This document shows positions 36,470-47,274 of a stretch of DNA of 64,000 nt, in pieces. The stretch comes from Thermomonas brevis. GTDB taxonomy: Bacteria > Pseudomonadota > Gammaproteobacteria > Xanthomonadales > Xanthomonadaceae. The notes below the pieces were generated by a model that was not told the DNA's origin, ran no database searches, and was given only the letters and a program-made list of their open reading frames with translations. The stretch's first letter is position 1. The number at the start of each line of letters is the position of its first letter. A program made the position numbers and the translations under genes. The stretch covers positions 2,232,001-2,296,000 of the forward strand of contig NZ_CP060711.1 of NCBI RefSeq assembly GCF_014395425.1. Direction: 5' to 3'.

Positions 36470-36907
36470 TTACTTCGACGGCTTCGCCAACCGCTGCATC
36501 TGCGTGCCGCTGGCGCGGTCGTGCCAGGTCAGGCCCGCGCGGTCGAGCCAGGCCCACCAGAAGCCCAGGCCGCCGGCCAGCAGCGACAGCCCGCCGACCG
36601 CGTAGCGCAGCCACAGCGCGCGCGGCGACGGCGCGCCGCCGCCGGCATCGACGATCCGCAGCCGCCACGGCCGCATGCCGATGGTCTGGCCGCCGCGCCG
36701 CCAGCTGAGCGTGGCGTACAGGCCGGCGATCAGCCAGAACGTCGCGAACTCCAGCAACCCCAGCCAGCCCCCGCGCACCGCGTCGCCGCGCACCAGGGTG
36801 AAGACGGCGGCGGCCAGGAACCACAGCGCCAGCAGCGGGAAGAAGTCGTACAGCAGCGCCAGCAGGCGCCAGCCGATGAGGGTGGGGGAGCGTTCGCGGT
36901 CGCGCAT
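36470..36907 (-). CDS. RDD-family membrane protein
   Basis: A 145-aa protein with three or four hydrophobic helices. RDD family marks are the N-terminal [19 protein letters not shown] (Arg and Asp within the first helix) and [33 protein letters not shown] and [10 protein letters not shown] also match. Function of the family is largely unknown; some members have been linked to ion transport. Convergent with lptG, divergent from xerD with 60 bp between starts. Confidence 0.92.
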   Translation of the reverse strand: MRDRERSPTLIGWRLLALLYDFFPLLALWFLAAAVFTLVRGDAVRGGWLGLLEFATFWLIAGLYATLSWRRGGQTIGMRPWRLRIVDAGGGAPSPRALWLRYAVGGLSLLAGGLGFWWAWLDRAGLTWHDRASGTQMQRLAKPSK

Positions 36908-36967
36908 CGCGACAGGATACAGGCGGCCATGCCGACGATAGGCGGCTGCAGCGGCTACGCTTGGACG

Positions 36968-37930
36968 ATGCCGACCGTCGCCGACCGCCGCCAGCTGTCC
37001 CGCCGCCTGCCGCCGCTGGCGGACGCGGACGCCAGCGGCATCGAGCGTTTCCTGGACGCGGCCTGGGCCGAGCACGGGCTGTCGCAGGCCACCCTGTCGT
37101 CCTACCGAAGCGACCTGCAGGGACTGGCGCGCTGGCTGCTGGACGCCAGCCGCCCGCCGCTGGCGGCGGCGCGGCGGGAGGACCTGTTCGACTACCTGGC
37201 GATGCGCGCCGGCGCCGGCTATTCCCCGCGCAGCGCGGCGCGGCTGCTGTCCTGCCTGCGCGCGTTCTACGCACAGGCGGTGCGGACCGGCGTGCGCGCG
37301 GACGATCCCTGCGCGCTGCTGCAGGCGCCCAAGCTGCCGCGGCTGCTGCCCAAGGCGCTGTCCGAGGCGCAGGTGGCGGCATTGCTGGACGCGCCCGACG
37401 TCGCCACCCCGACCGGCCTGCGCGACCGCGCGATGCTGGAACTGATGTACGCCGCCGGCCTGCGCGTGAGCGAGCTGGTCGGCCTGCCGGGCACCGCGGT
37501 CAACCTGCGCCAGGGCGTGCTGCGGGTCACCGGCAAGGGCAGCCGCGAGCGGCTGGTGCCGCTGGGCGAGGAGTCGCAGCACTGGCTGGAGCGCTACCTG
37601 CGCGACGCGCGCCCGGCGCTGCTGGCCGGCGCGCGCGCGCCGGCCGCGGTGCAGGCGCTGTTCGTCGAGGCGGGCGGCGGCGCGCCGACCCGGCAGGCGT
37701 TCTGGGCACTGGTGAAGCGGCACGCGGCGGCGGCCGGCATCGACCCGGCCCGGATCAGCCCGCACGGCCTGCGCCACAGCTTCGCCACCCACCTGCTCAA
37801 CCACGGCGCCGACCTGCGTGCCTTGCAGATGCTGCTCGGCCACAGTTCGCTGACCACCACCCAGATCTACACGCTGGTCGCGCGCGACCGCCTGCGCAAC
37901 CTGCACGCGCTGCACCATCCCCGCGCCTGA
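36968..37930 (+). CDS. xerD: Tyrosine recombinase XerD
   Basis: Site-specific recombinase, 320 aa, which with XerC resolves chromosome dimers at dif under FtsK control. The N-terminal SAM-like domain (about 20-110) is followed by the catalytic domain. The tetrad is in [12 protein letters not shown] (Arg), [12 protein letters not shown] (His and Arg), [13 protein letters not shown] (His and Tyr). The start [20 protein letters not shown] is at ATG 36968. XerD is preferred to XerC because of the region around [16 protein letters not shown] and the neighbouring dsbC-like gene, a common xerD partner in proteobacteria. Confidence 0.93.
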   Translation: MPTVADRRQLSRRLPPLADADASGIERFLDAAWAEHGLSQATLSSYRSDLQGLARWLLDASRPPLAAARREDLFDYLAMRAGAGYSPRSAARLLSCLRAFYAQAVRTGVRADDPCALLQAPKLPRLLPKALSEAQVAALLDAPDVATPTGLRDRAMLELMYAAGLRVSELVGLPGTAVNLRQGVLRVTGKGSRERLVPLGEESQHWLERYLRDARPALLAGARAPAAVQALFVEAGGGAPTRQAFWALVKRHAAAAGIDPARISPHGLRHSFATHLLNHGADLRALQMLLGHSSLTTTQIYTLVARDRLRNLHALHHPRA

Positions 37931-38031
37931 GCGCGGGTGTGCCTTCAGGTGCGTGGCCGGCACGCATGCGAGAATGCGGAACCTTGGCGGCTTGCTCCCG
38001 GTCGGACGCAGCGCCAGCTTCCGGAGTCTCG

Positions 38032-38835
38032 ATGAAACGCCTCGTCTTCGCCGCCCTGCTCAGCCTCAGCCTGTCCGCCTGCGCGCAGCAGGCCGGCGCG
38101 CCCGCGCCCGTCGCCGCCAAGCCTTCGCCGACGGTGAAGGAGCCCGCGTTCGCCGCCGGCACGCCCGAGGCGCGCGTGCGCGATGCCCTGCGCGCGCTGA
38201 ACCCGCGCATCCAGGTCGAGCGCATCGCCGCGGCGCCGATCCCCGGCTTCCGCCAGGTCATCGCCGGCGGTCAGGTGATCTACGTGAGCGACGACGGCCG
38301 CTATCTGTTCCAGGGCGACCTGCTCGACATCGCCAACCGCAAGGACCTGGGCGAGATGGCGATGGCCGGCGTGCGCAAGGACGTGCTGGCGACGCTGCCG
38401 GAAGCCGACCGCATCGTGTTCGCCCCCGCCGGCGCCGCCAAGCACACGGTGGTGGTGCTGACCGACGTGGAATGCGGCTACTGCCGCAAGTTCCATTCCG
38501 ACATCGCCGAGTACACCAGGCGCGGCATCCGGGTGGAATACATGGCGTTCCCGCGCGCCGGCATCGGCACGCCCGACTACCAGAAGATGGTGGCGGTGTG
38601 GTGCGCGCCGGACCGCCGCAAGGCGCTGACCGACGCCAAGAACGACCGCGCAGTGCTGCAGGCCCCGTGCGCGCGCTCGCCGGTGGACATGCAGTACAAC
38701 GCCGGCCTGCGCATGGGCCTGACCGGCACGCCGATGATCCTGACCGACGACGGCCGCATGGTCGGCGGCTACCTGCCGCCGGACGCGCTGCTGCAGCGGC
38801 TGGACGAACTGGCGAAGGACAAGGCGGCCGGCTGA
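38032..38835 (+). CDS. dsbC: DsbC-family thiol:disulfide isomerase, predicted lipoprotein
   Basis: Periplasmic disulfide isomerase, 267 aa. The N-terminus [20 protein letters not shown] has a lipobox (LSAC, Cys17), so it is probably lipid-anchored rather than soluble. A Pro/Ala linker, the DsbC dimerisation domain (about 45-125: [22 protein letters not shown]) and the thioredoxin domain follow. The active site is CGYC in [15 protein letters not shown], and the cis-Pro segment is GLTGTPMIL. Extra cysteines in VWCAP and QAPCARS fit the family. It lies about 100 bp after xerD, as in many gammaproteobacteria. Confidence 0.93.
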   Translation: MKRLVFAALLSLSLSACAQQAGAPAPVAAKPSPTVKEPAFAAGTPEARVRDALRALNPRIQVERIAAAPIPGFRQVIAGGQVIYVSDDGRYLFQGDLLDIANRKDLGEMAMAGVRKDVLATLPEADRIVFAPAGAAKHTVVVLTDVECGYCRKFHSDIAEYTRRGIRVEYMAFPRAGIGTPDYQKMVAVWCAPDRRKALTDAKNDRAVLQAPCARSPVDMQYNAGLRMGLTGTPMILTDDGRMVGGYLPPDALLQRLDELAKDKAAG

Positions 38836-38902
38836 GCCCGGTCGCCGGCCGGGCCCGCGCGGCTCGGCTACAATGGCGGGCCGTCCCCAACCGTTGCCGG
38901 AC

Positions 38903-41900
38903 ATGATCGTCCTCGAGGGCGCGCCCGCCCTGTCGCCGTTCCGCCGCGACCGCCTGCAAGCCCGTCTCCAGACCCTCGCGCCCGGCCTGCGCATCGCCGG
39001 CGCCTGGCACGGCTACTGGATCGACCCCGAAACCGGCGCAACGCCGGACGCCGCCGCGCTCCGCCGCATCCTGCAGGCCGAAGCGGGCTACGCCGCCGCC
39101 GAGGCCGGTGCGGTCAGCCGCTTCGTGGTGCCGCGCCTAGGCACGCTGTCGCCTTGGGCCAGCAAGGCCACCGAACTGCTGCGCGGCGCCGGCCTGCCGG
39201 TGAAGCGGGTCGAGCGCGGCCTGCGCATCGACCTGGTGGGCTGGCCGGACGAGGCCGCCGCGCAGGCGGCATTGGCGAAGTCGTTGCACGACCCGATGAC
39301 GCAGTCGCTGCTGGAGGCGCGCGACGCCGGTGCGGAGCTGTTCGCGGCGCAGCCCGCGGGCGAGGTCGAGGTGATCCCGCTGGCGCAGCTGGAGGCGGCC
39401 AACGCGCGCCTCGGGCTGGCGCTGGCCGACGACGAAATCGACTACCTGCGCATGCGCTATGCGGAGCTGGGCCGCGACCCGCACGACATCGAGCTGATGA
39501 TGTTCGCGCAGGCCAATTCCGAGCACTGCCGGCACAAGATCTTCAACGCCAGCTGGACCATCGACGGCCAGCCGCAGCCGCTTTCGCTGTTCAAGATGAT
39601 CAAGAACACGCAGGCGCAGACGCCCGAGCACGTGCTGTCCGCCTACAGCGACAATGCGGCGGTAGTGGAAGGCTACGCCGCCTCGCGCTGGCGGCCCGAC
39701 CCGGCGACCCAGCAGTACCACAGCGAGCCGGCCACCGACAGTGCGTTCTGCATCAAGGTCGAAACCCACAACCACCCGACCGCGATCGCGCCGTTCCCTG
39801 GCGCCTCCACCGGCGCCGGCGGCGAGATCCGCGACGAGGGCGCTACCGGCCGCGGCGGTCGCCCGAAGGCCGGCCTTGCCGGCTTCTCGGTCTCGCACCT
39901 GCGTATCCCGACCCTGCCGCAGCCGTGGGAGGGCGCGCGCGCGCTCAACCCGCGCATGGCCTCGGCCTTCGAGATCATGCTCGACGGCCCGCTGGGCGCG
40001 GCGGCGTTCAACAACGAGTTCGGCCGGCCCAACCTGACCGGCTATTTCCGCAGCTTCGAGCTGCACGAAGGCGACGGCCTCACCCGCGCCTACGACAAAC
40101 CCATCATGCTGGCCGGCGGCCTCGGCGCGATGGACCGCGGGCAGGTCGAGAAGCTGCGGCTTTCGCCGGGCGACGCGGTGATCGTGCTCGGCGGCCCGGC
40201 GATGCTGATCGGCCTCGGCGGCGGCGCGGCCAGCTCGGTGGCGTCCGGCGATTCCGCCGAAGACCTCGATTTCGCCTCGGTGCAGCGCGACAACCCGGAG
40301 ATGGAGCGGCGCGCGCAGGAAGTCATCGACCGCTGCGTGGCGCGCGGCGTAGACAACCCGATCCTGTGCATCCACGACGTCGGCGCGGGCGGCCTGTCCA
40401 ACGCCATCCCCGAACTGCTGCACGACTCCGGCGTCGGCGGCGTGATCGATCTCGGCCAGGTGCCGAAGGACGATCCGTCCCTCTCGCCGATGCAGCTGTG
40501 GTGCAACGAGTCGCAGGAGCGCTACGTGCTGGGCGTGGCCCAGTCGCGCGTGGCCGAGTTCGCCGCGCTGTGCGCGCGCGAACGCTGCCCGTTCGCGGTG
40601 GTCGGCACCGCCACCGCCGAGGAACACCTGCGGGTGGGCTACGACGGCCAGGCGCCGGCCATCGACCTGCCGATGGACGTGCTGTTCGGCAAGCCGCCGA
40701 AGATGCACCGCGACACCGCGCATCCCGCGCCGCCGCGCTGGCCGCAGGCGGAAACCGACGCGCTCGACCTGCGCGAGGCCGGCCTGCGCGTGCTCGCCCA
40801 TCCGTCGGTCGCCGCCAAGTCCTTCCTCATCACGATCGGCGACCGCAGCGTCGGCGGCCTCACCGCACGCGACCAGATGGTCGGTCCGTGGCAGATGCCG
40901 GTGGCCGACTGCGCGATCACGCTCTCGGGTTTCGACGGCTTCACCGGCGAGGCGATGAGCGTCGGCGAACGCACCCCGCTCGCCCTGCTGGACGCCGCCG
41001 CTTCGGCGCGGATGGCGGTGGGCGAGGCGATCACCAACCTGATCGCCGCGCCGGTGGAATCGCTCAACCGCATCAAGCTGTCCGCCAACTGGATGGCCGC
41101 CGCCGGCCACGCCGGCGAGGACGCGCGCCTGTTCGACGCGGTGAAGGCGGTGGGCATGGAGCTGTGCCCCGAACTCGAACTCGGCATCCCGGTCGGCAAG
41201 GATTCGCTGTCGATGCAGGCGCAGTGGTCGAGCGACGGCGTGGCGCAGAAGTCCGTGTCGCCGGTGTCGCTGGTCGTCTCGGCGTTCGCGCCGGTGGTCG
41301 ACGTGCGCGGCCAACTCACCCCGCTGCTGCGGCGCGACGTCGAATCCGAACTGTGGCTGCTCGGCCTCGGCGGCGGCCGCCAGCGCATGGGCGGCTCGGT
41401 GCTGGCCCAGTGCCACCCCGAAGCCACGTCTTTGTCAAAGGCGAGCGGTGCGGCATTGCCCGCATTCGGCGGCGAAGCGCCCGACCTCGACGACCCGCAG
41501 CGCCTGCGCGCGCTGTTCGAACTGATCCGCGACGCGCGCGAGGACGGCCTGCTGCTGGCCTACCACGACCGCTCCGACGGCGGCGTGTTCGTCGCGCTGT
41601 GCGAGATGGCGTTCGCTTCCCACCTCGGCCTCGACATCCGCCTCGACGGCTGGGGCGACGGCCGCACCGGCGACCCGCTGCGGGTGCTGTTCAACGAGGA
41701 GCTGGGCGCGGTGGTGCAAGTGCCGACGGAGGAACGCGCCGCGTTCGCCGACCTGGTGGCCCGCCACGGCCTGATCGAATGCGCGCAGCGCATCGCGGTG
41801 CCGACCACCGCGCCGATGGTGCGCATCGCCGACGGCGACGAGGAACTGGCGCAGTGGCGCTGGGACGAGCTGTTCGATGCCTGGTGGTCGGTGACCCACG

Positions 41901-42802
41901 CGATGCAGAAGCTGCGCGACAACCCGGACTGCGCCGACAGCGAACGCGAATCCGCGCGCCGCTTCGATGCGCCGGGCCTGCAGCCGGTGTTGGCGTTCGA
42001 CGCCGCCGAGGACGTGGCCGCGCCGTTCGTTTCGACCGGCGCGCGGCCGAAGGTCGCGATCCTGCGCGAGCAAGGCGTCAACAGCCAGATCGAAACCGCC
42101 TACGCGTTCGACCGCGCCGGCTTCGACGCCTTCGACGTGCACATGAGCGACCTGATCGCCGGCCGCTTCGACCTCAAGGACTTCCACGGCTTCGCCGCCT
42201 GCGGCGGCTTCAGCTACGGCGACGTGCTGGGCGCGGGCCGCGGCTGGGCCACCTCGATCCTCGAACGCCCGGCGCTGCGCGACATGTTCGCGGCGTTCTT
42301 CGCCCGCGACAGCAGCTTCTCGCTGGGCATCTGCAACGGCTGCCAGATGATGGCGCAGCTGCGCGACATCATCCCCGGCGCGGAGCACTGGCCGACCTTC
42401 CAACGCAACGCCAGCGAGCAGTACGAGGCGAGGCTGGCGCTGCTGGAGATCGGCGAATCGCCGTCGGTGTTCCTGCGCGGCATGGCCGGCTCGCGCATCC
42501 CGGTGGCGGTGGCGCACGGCGAAGGCCGCGCGGTGTTCGCCGACGTGATCGACCAGGGCGCGGTGGACGTCGCCGCGCGCTACGTCGAGGGCGGCCGCAT
42601 CGCCGACAGCTACCCGGCCAATCCGAACGGCTCGCCCGACGGCATCGCCGGCGTCGCCAGCCGCGACGGTCGCGCCACCCTCCTGATGCCGCATCCCGAG
42701 CGCACCCTGCGCAGCGCCAACTTCAGCTGGGCGCCGGCCGACTGGCCGGAGGACTCGCCGTGGCAGCGGATGTTCCGCAACGCGCGGGTGTGGGTCGGCT
42801 GA
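38903..42802 (+). CDS. purL: Phosphoribosylformylglycinamidine synthase (large type)
   Basis: Purine-biosynthetic enzyme converting FGAR, ATP and glutamine to FGAM. At 1299 aa it is the single-chain gammaproteobacterial form. An N-terminal PurS-like domain is followed by a linker with [18 protein letters not shown]. The synthetase domains show [19 protein letters not shown] and [17 protein letters not shown] glutaminase domain starts near residue 1048 ([13 protein letters not shown]), with nucleophile Cys about 1144 in [10 protein letters not shown] and the His/Glu pair near 1264-1266 in MPHPERT. The start is [22 protein letters not shown] at 38869-38874 is a candidate -10. A terminator follows the stop. 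Confidence 0.98.
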   Translation: MIVLEGAPALSPFRRDRLQARLQTLAPGLRIAGAWHGYWIDPETGATPDAAALRRILQAEAGYAAAEAGAVSRFVVPRLGTLSPWASKATELLRGAGLPVKRVERGLRIDLVGWPDEAAAQAALAKSLHDPMTQSLLEARDAGAELFAAQPAGEVEVIPLAQLEAANARLGLALADDEIDYLRMRYAELGRDPHDIELMMFAQANSEHCRHKIFNASWTIDGQPQPLSLFKMIKNTQAQTPEHVLSAYSDNAAVVEGYAASRWRPDPATQQYHSEPATDSAFCIKVETHNHPTAIAPFPGASTGAGGEIRDEGATGRGGRPKAGLAGFSVSHLRIPTLPQPWEGARALNPRMASAFEIMLDGPLGAAAFNNEFGRPNLTGYFRSFELHEGDGLTRAYDKPIMLAGGLGAMDRGQVEKLRLSPGDAVIVLGGPAMLIGLGGGAASSVASGDSAEDLDFASVQRDNPEMERRAQEVIDRCVARGVDNPILCIHDVGAGGLSNAIPELLHDSGVGGVIDLGQVPKDDPSLSPMQLWCNESQERYVLGVAQSRVAEFAALCARERCPFAVVGTATAEEHLRVGYDGQAPAIDLPMDVLFGKPPKMHRDTAHPAPPRWPQAETDALDLREAGLRVLAHPSVAAKSFLITIGDRSVGGLTARDQMVGPWQMPVADCAITLSGFDGFTGEAMSVGERTPLALLDAAASARMAVGEAITNLIAAPVESLNRIKLSANWMAAAGHAGEDARLFDAVKAVGMELCPELELGIPVGKDSLSMQAQWSSDGVAQKSVSPVSLVVSAFAPVVDVRGQLTPLLRRDVESELWLLGLGGGRQRMGGSVLAQCHPEATSLSKASGAALPAFGGEAPDLDDPQRLRALFELIRDAREDGLLLAYHDRSDGGVFVALCEMAFASHLGLDIRLDGWGDGRTGDPLRVLFNEELGAVVQVPTEERAAFADLVARHGLIECAQRIAVPTTAPMVRIADGDEELAQWRWDELFDAWWSVTHAMQKLRDNPDCADSERESARRFDAPGLQPVLAFDAAEDVAAPFVSTGARPKVAILREQGVNSQIETAYAFDRAGFDAFDVHMSDLIAGRFDLKDFHGFAACGGFSYGDVLGAGRGWATSILERPALRDMFAAFFARDSSFSLGICNGCQMMAQLRDIIPGAEHWPTFQRNASEQYEARLALLEIGESPSVFLRGMAGSRIPVAVAHGEGRAVFADVIDQGAVDVAARYVEGGRIADSYPANPNGSPDGIAGVASRDGRATLLMPHPERTLRSANFSWAPADWPEDSPWQRMFRNARVWVG

Positions 42803-42833
42803 CGATCCGCGATCCGGCATTGGCGATGTGACG

Positions 42834-42872
42834 AAAACGCCCGGTGGCCCGCGAGCCGCCGGGCGTTTCCGT
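42834..42872 (+). terminator. Terminator after purL
   Basis: AACGCCCGG (42836-42844) pairs with CCGGGCGTT (42859-42867) around a GC-rich loop, and TTCCGTT follows. It separates purL from the secretion operon. Confidence 0.75.
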
Positions 42873-42928
42873 TCCGGCGCGAGCCCCCGGCCTGCTAAAG
42901 TCGGCGGCGGATTTCCGGGGTGCCGCGC

Positions 42929-44644
42929 GTGAACGCAGTCGCAAGCCAGCTCGAACCCATGCCGGACGACGCCGACGAGCGCGTCGTCGCGCTGCTGCTC
43001 CAGCGCGGCAAGCTGAAGGACGCCGACCTGGCGCGCGCGCGCCGCCTGCATGAGCAGGACGGCGGCGGTCTGCTGCTGCTGTTGGCGCGGCTGGGGCTGG
43101 TCTCCGAGCGCGACCACGCCGAAGCCTGCGCGGCCGAGCTGGGCCTGCCGCTGCGCAGCGCCCGCGACGTGCCGGAGCTGCCGCCGGACGAGGCGGCGCT
43201 GGCGCTGAAGTTCATGAAGCAGTTCCACGTGGTGCCGGTGGCGGCCGATGCCGGGCACGTCGACGTGCTGCTGGCCGATCCGCAGGACGGCTACGTGCTG
43301 GACGCGGTGCGGCTGGCGGCCGGGCGCGAGGTGCGGCCGGCGGTGGCGCTGCGCAGCGAGATCGACGAACTGATCGAACGCTGGCACGGCCAAGGCCGCA
43401 GCGCGATGGACAGCATCGTGGAGAACGCCGAGGGCGAGGAAGGCTTCGACGACGTCGAGCACCTGCGCGACCTCGCCTCGGAAGCGCCGGTGATCCGGCT
43501 GGTCAACCTGGTGATCCAGCGCGCGGTGGAACTGCGCGCCTCCGACATCCACATCGAACCCTTCGAGAACCGGCTGAAGGTGCGCTACCGCATCGACGGC
43601 GTGCTGGAGGAGGGCGAAAGCCCGCCGGCCAACCTCACCGCCGCGATCATCAGCCGCATCAAGATCATGGCCCGGCTCAACATCGCCGAGCGCCGCCTGC
43701 CGCAGGACGGCCGCATCGTCATGCGCGTGCAGGGCAAGGAACTCGACCTGCGCGTGTCCACCGTGCCGACCGCGCACGGCGAATCGGTGGTGATGCGCCT
43801 GCTCGACCGCGAGACCGTGGTGCTGGACTTCGAGCGCCTCGGCTTCGGCGCCGCGTTCATGCCGCGCTTCCAGAAGGTGCTGGAGCAGCCGCACGGCATC
43901 CTGCTGGTGACCGGACCGACCGGCTCGGGCAAGACCACCTCGCTGTACACCGCGCTGTCGAAGCTCAACACCCCGAAGGTCAAGATCATCACCGTCGAAG
44001 ACCCGGTGGAATACCAGATCGAGGGGATCAACCAGATCCAGGCCAAGCCGGCGATCGGGCTGGACTTCGCCAACGCGCTGCGCAGCATCGTCCGCCAGGA
44101 TCCGGACATCATCATGATCGGCGAAATGCGCGACCTGGAAACCGCGCGCATCGCGATCCAGTCCGCGCTCACCGGCCACCTGGTGCTGAGCACGCTGCAC
44201 ACCAACAACGCCGCCGGCGGCATCACCCGCCTGCTGGACATGGGCGTCGAGGATTACCTGCTCACCTCCACCGTCAACGGCATCCTCGCCCAGCGGCTGG
44301 TGCGCCGGCTGGAGCCCACGCACGCGGAGAAGTACCCGGCCTCGCCCGAGGAGATCGAGAAATTCGGCCTGCGCCGCTTCCAGCCGCAGGGCGAGATCTT
44401 CCTGTATCGCGCGGTGCCGTCCGCGCTGTCGCCGACCGGCTACCTCGGCCGCACCACCATCATGGAACTGCTGGTGATGGACGACGAGGTGCGCCGCGCG
44501 GTGATGCGCCACGCCGGCATGGACGAGATCGAGAAGCTCGCGCGTCAGGCCGGCATGGCGACGATGTACGAGGTCGGCATCATCAAGGCGCTGCGCGGCG
44601 AGACGACCATCGAGGAAGTCCTGCGCGTGACCGAGGACGCCTGA
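42929..44644 (+). CDS. gspE: Type II secretion ATPase GspE (XpsE-type)
   Basis: Cytoplasmic hexameric ATPase driving pseudopilus assembly, about 571 aa. An N-terminal GspE domain (about 15-150, LLQRGKLKDADLARARRLHE) binds GspL. The core has SDIHIEPFENRLKVRYRIDG, Walker A GPTGSGKTTS, Asp box EDPVEYQIEGINQIQ, Walker B DPDIIMIGEMRDLETA and the His box HLVLSTLHTNNA. The zinc-binding tetra-Cys module of many GspE proteins is absent; the interval contains no Cys. No ATG lies at the very start. GTG 42929 is chosen (GGGGT site), with GTG 42920 and ATG 42959 as alternatives. First gene of the operon. Confidence 0.96.
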   Translation: MNAVASQLEPMPDDADERVVALLLQRGKLKDADLARARRLHEQDGGGLLLLLARLGLVSERDHAEACAAELGLPLRSARDVPELPPDEAALALKFMKQFHVVPVAADAGHVDVLLADPQDGYVLDAVRLAAGREVRPAVALRSEIDELIERWHGQGRSAMDSIVENAEGEEGFDDVEHLRDLASEAPVIRLVNLVIQRAVELRASDIHIEPFENRLKVRYRIDGVLEEGESPPANLTAAIISRIKIMARLNIAERRLPQDGRIVMRVQGKELDLRVSTVPTAHGESVVMRLLDRETVVLDFERLGFGAAFMPRFQKVLEQPHGILLVTGPTGSGKTTSLYTALSKLNTPKVKIITVEDPVEYQIEGINQIQAKPAIGLDFANALRSIVRQDPDIIMIGEMRDLETARIAIQSALTGHLVLSTLHTNNAAGGITRLLDMGVEDYLLTSTVNGILAQRLVRRLEPTHAEKYPASPEEIEKFGLRRFQPQGEIFLYRAVPSALSPTGYLGRTTIMELLVMDDEVRRAVMRHAGMDEIEKLARQAGMATMYEVGIIKALRGETTIEEVLRVTEDA

Positions 44645-44648
44645 GCCG

Positions 44649-45866
44649 ATGGCGCTGTACCGCTACAAGGCGCTGAACGCGCGCGGCGAGCTGCTGGACG
44701 GGCAGATGGAGGCCGCCGGCGAAGCTGAGGTCGCGGCGCGCCTGCAAGAGCAGGGCCATCTGCCGGTGGAGGCCAAGCCGGCGTCGGAGGCGGGCGGCGA
44801 GGCGCCGTGGCGCGCGCTGTTCAAGCCCAAGCCCTTTGCCGGCGCGCGGCTGGTGCAGTTCACCCAGCAGCTGGCGACGCTGCTCGGCGCCGGGCAGCCG
44901 CTGGACCGGGCGCTGGGCATCCTGCTGGAGCTGCCGGAGGACGAGGCGGCCAGGCGCATCGTCGAGGACATCCGCGAGGCGGTGCGCGGCGGCGCGTCGC
45001 TGTCGGCGGCGCTGGAGCGGCAGCACGGCGCGTTCGGCCGGCTGTACGTGAACATGGTGCGCGCCGGCGAGGCCGGCGGCAGCCTGCACGAGACGCTGCA
45101 ACGGCTGGCCGACTATCTGGAGCGCTCGCGCGCGCTGCGCACCCGCGTGATCAACGCGCTGGTGTACCCGGCGATCCTGCTGGCGATGGTCGGGCTGTCG
45201 CTGCTGTTCCTGCTGGGCTACGTGGTGCCGCAGTTCGCGGCGATGTACGACAGCCTGGACGCGCAGCTGCCGTGGTTCTCGCGGCTGGTGCTGGGCGTGG
45301 GCGTGTTCGTGCGCGGCTGGTGGATCGTCATCCTCGCGCTGCCGCTGCTGGCGGTGCTGTGGCTGGAACGCAAGCGCCGCGATCCCGCGTTCATGCGCCG
45401 CTTCGACGCCTGGTTGTTGCAGCGGAAGCTGGCCGGCCCGCTGGTCGCCAAGCTCGACACCGCGCGGCTGGCGCGCACCCTGGGCACGCTGCTGCGCAAC
45501 GGCGTGCCGCTGCTGCCGGCGCTGGGCATCGCCCGCAACGTGCTGGACAACCGCGTGCTGGCCGCCGACGTGGACGAGGCCGCCGGCGAAGTGAAGAACG
45601 GCATCGGCCTGTCCACGGCGCTGGCGCGCGGCAAGCGCTTCCCGCGGCTGGCCCTGCAGATGATCCAGGTGGGCGAGGAATCCGGCGCGCTGGATGTCAT
45701 GCTGCTGAAGACCGCCGACACCTTCGAACAGGAAACGCAGGCGGCGATGGATCGCCTGCTGGCGGCGCTGGTGCCGGCGGTGACGCTGGTGCTGGCGGCG
45801 GTGGTGGGCGTGGTGATCCTGTCGGTGCTGGCGCCGATCTACGATCTGACGAATGTGGTGGGATGA
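44649..45866 (+). CDS. gspF: Type II secretion inner-membrane platform protein GspF
   Basis: A 405-aa polytopic platform protein. It starts MALYRYKALNARGELLDGQME 4 bp after gspE. Two repeated cytoplasmic GspF domains (about 68-190 and 270-395) each carry F-QQLATLL-AG-PL and GE-SG-L-type helices. Three membrane segments lie near 170-195, 220-240 and 375-398. It links the ATPase to the pseudopilus. The stop overlaps a possible upstream start of gspG. Confidence 0.97.
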   Translation: MALYRYKALNARGELLDGQMEAAGEAEVAARLQEQGHLPVEAKPASEAGGEAPWRALFKPKPFAGARLVQFTQQLATLLGAGQPLDRALGILLELPEDEAARRIVEDIREAVRGGASLSAALERQHGAFGRLYVNMVRAGEAGGSLHETLQRLADYLERSRALRTRVINALVYPAILLAMVGLSLLFLLGYVVPQFAAMYDSLDAQLPWFSRLVLGVGVFVRGWWIVILALPLLAVLWLERKRRDPAFMRRFDAWLLQRKLAGPLVAKLDTARLARTLGTLLRNGVPLLPALGIARNVLDNRVLAADVDEAAGEVKNGIGLSTALARGKRFPRLALQMIQVGEESGALDVMLLKTADTFEQETQAAMDRLLAALVPAVTLVLAAVVGVVILSVLAPIYDLTNVVG

Positions 45867-45922
45867 GCGCCGCACGGCGGTCTTCCCGGTATCCGAATTT
45901 CCATCCAGTGCGAGGCAGTGCA

Positions 45923-46354
45923 ATGCGTGATCGTCGCAATTTCCGTCCCGTCGCGAAGGCCGCGCAGTCCGGCTTCTCGCTGATCGAGATCATCGTGGTG
46001 GTGGTGCTGATCGGCGGCATCGTCGCATTCGCCGCCTCGCGCATCCTCGGCGGCGGCGACCGCGCCAAGGTCAAGCTGGCGCAGGCGCAGGTGCAGACGC
46101 TGGCCGAGAAGGTGCAGCAGTTCCAGATGGACACCGGCGCGCTGCCGGCCGACCTGAACGCGCTGGTGGCCGCGCCCGCCGGCGTCGCCGGCTGGCTGGG
46201 CCCGTACGCCAAGCAGGGCGACCTCAACGACCCGTGGATGCACCCGATGCAGTACAAGACCCCGGGCGAAGGCCGCGCGTTCGACATCGTCAGCCTGGGC
46301 GCGGACGGCCAGCCCGGCGGCGACAGCGTGAACGCCGACATCCGCTACGAATAA
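45923..46354 (+). CDS. gspG: Type II secretion major pseudopilin GspG
   Basis: Main subunit of the periplasmic pseudopilus, 143 aa precursor. The leader (MRDRRNFRPVAKAAQSG) is cut before FSLIEIIVVVVLIGGI; Glu5 of the mature chain is present. The C-terminal calcium-binding part includes NDPWMHPMQYKTPGEG and DIVSLGADGQPGGDSVNADI. The start ATG 45923 has a GAGG site. An ATG at 45863 overlapping gspF would give a 20-residue longer leader. Prepilin peptidase is not encoded in the window. Confidence 0.95.
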   Translation: MRDRRNFRPVAKAAQSGFSLIEIIVVVVLIGGIVAFAASRILGGGDRAKVKLAQAQVQTLAEKVQQFQMDTGALPADLNALVAAPAGVAGWLGPYAKQGDLNDPWMHPMQYKTPGEGRAFDIVSLGADGQPGGDSVNADIRYE

Positions 46355-46378
46355 GCAGGACGCGGGCAGGGCGGGCGC

Positions 46379-46849
46379 GTGCGCGGGCGGCCGGCGGGCT
46401 TCACGCTGCTGGAGATGCTGGTGGTGCTGGTGCTGATCGCGGCGGCCACGCTGCTGGCGGCGTCCGCGTTCGGCGGCGGCCTGCGCGGCGCGCGCCTGCA
46501 CGGCGCGGCGAAGGACATCGCCGCGCAGCTGCGCTTCACCCGCGCGGTGGCGATCAGCACGGGCACGCCGCAGGACTTCGTGATCGACCCGCAGGCGCGC
46601 GCGTGGACGGCGGCGAAAGGCCGTACCGGCCGGCTGCCGGATACCGGCGACCTGGTGTTCACCGGCATGCGCGCCGGGCAGGCCGATGGCAACCGGACGG
46701 ACGCCGGCAAGGGCGCGGTGCGCTTCTTTCCCGACGGCGCCGCCACCGGCGGACGGGTGCGGCTGGCCGCCAACGGCGGCGGCTGGGACGTGGATGTGGC
46801 CTGGCTGACCGGCGAGGTGCGCGTGCATCGCGTGCAGGCGCCGCGATGA
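46379..46849 (+). CDS. gspH: Type II secretion minor pseudopilin GspH
   Basis: Minor pseudopilin, 156 aa, from a GTG start. The very short leader MRGRPAG precedes FTLLEMLVVLVLIAAATLL with Glu5. The remainder is the GspH beta-rich domain (AAKDIAAQLRFTRAVAISTGTPQDF). The stop overlaps gspI by ATGA. The family is variable beyond the N-terminus, so assignment as H rests on order and the AQLR-RA-AI motif. Confidence 0.92.
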   Translation: MRGRPAGFTLLEMLVVLVLIAAATLLAASAFGGGLRGARLHGAAKDIAAQLRFTRAVAISTGTPQDFVIDPQARAWTAAKGRTGRLPDTGDLVFTGMRAGQADGNRTDAGKGAVRFFPDGAATGGRVRLAANGGGWDVDVAWLTGEVRVHRVQAPR

Positions 46850-47274
46850 ACGGGCGCGCGGCGGCCAGCGGCTTCACCCTGATCGAGATCATCATCGCCT
46901 TCGGCGTGCTGGCCTTGGGGCTGACCCTGCTGCTGGGCACGCTGTCCGGGGCCAGCCGCCAGCTGCGCCAGGCGGGCGACGCCGGGCAGGCGGCGCTGCA
47001 CGCGCAATCGCTGCTGGACGAGCGCGCCGACGCGCTGCTGCAACCGGGCCGCGAGAACGGGACGTTCGAGGACGGCCGCTATCGCTGGCAGCTGGCGGTG
47101 GCGCCGTGGCATGACCCGCAGCCGCGCGCGACCGATGCGCCCGAGGACCCGTTCGCGGCGCGCCTGCTGCACGTGCAGCTGGACGTGCAGTGGGGCGACG
47201 GCGGGCCACAGCAACAGCTGCACCTCACCTCCCTGCGGCTGGTCCTGCCGCCGCCGGCCGGGAGCGCGCCGTGA
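46846..47274 (+). CDS. gspI: Type II secretion minor pseudopilin GspI
   Basis: Minor pseudopilin, 142 aa, beginning MNGRAAASG with cleavage before FTLIEIIIAFGVLALGLTLLL; Glu5 is present. It contributes to the I-J-K tip complex. The start overlaps the gspH stop (ATGA) and the stop overlaps the gspJ GTG (GTGA), so synthesis is coupled. The C-terminal domain is short and typical (HVQLDVQWGDGG). Confidence 0.92.
   Translation: MNGRAAASGFTLIEIIIAFGVLALGLTLLLGTLSGASRQLRQAGDAGQAALHAQSLLDERADALLQPGRENGTFEDGRYRWQLAVAPWHDPQPRATDAPEDPFAARLLHVQLDVQWGDGGPQQQLHLTSLRLVLPPPAGSAP

Noticed and set aside
36968..37930. The tyrosine recombinase as a mobile-element integrase
   Set aside because: Length, motif set and position beside dsbC fit chromosomal XerD, and no cargo or attachment repeats are visible.
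41435..44512. A 1025-codon minus-strand open frame across purL and gspE
   Set aside because: It crosses a terminator and an intergenic region, has low-complexity composition and is fully antisense to conserved genes.
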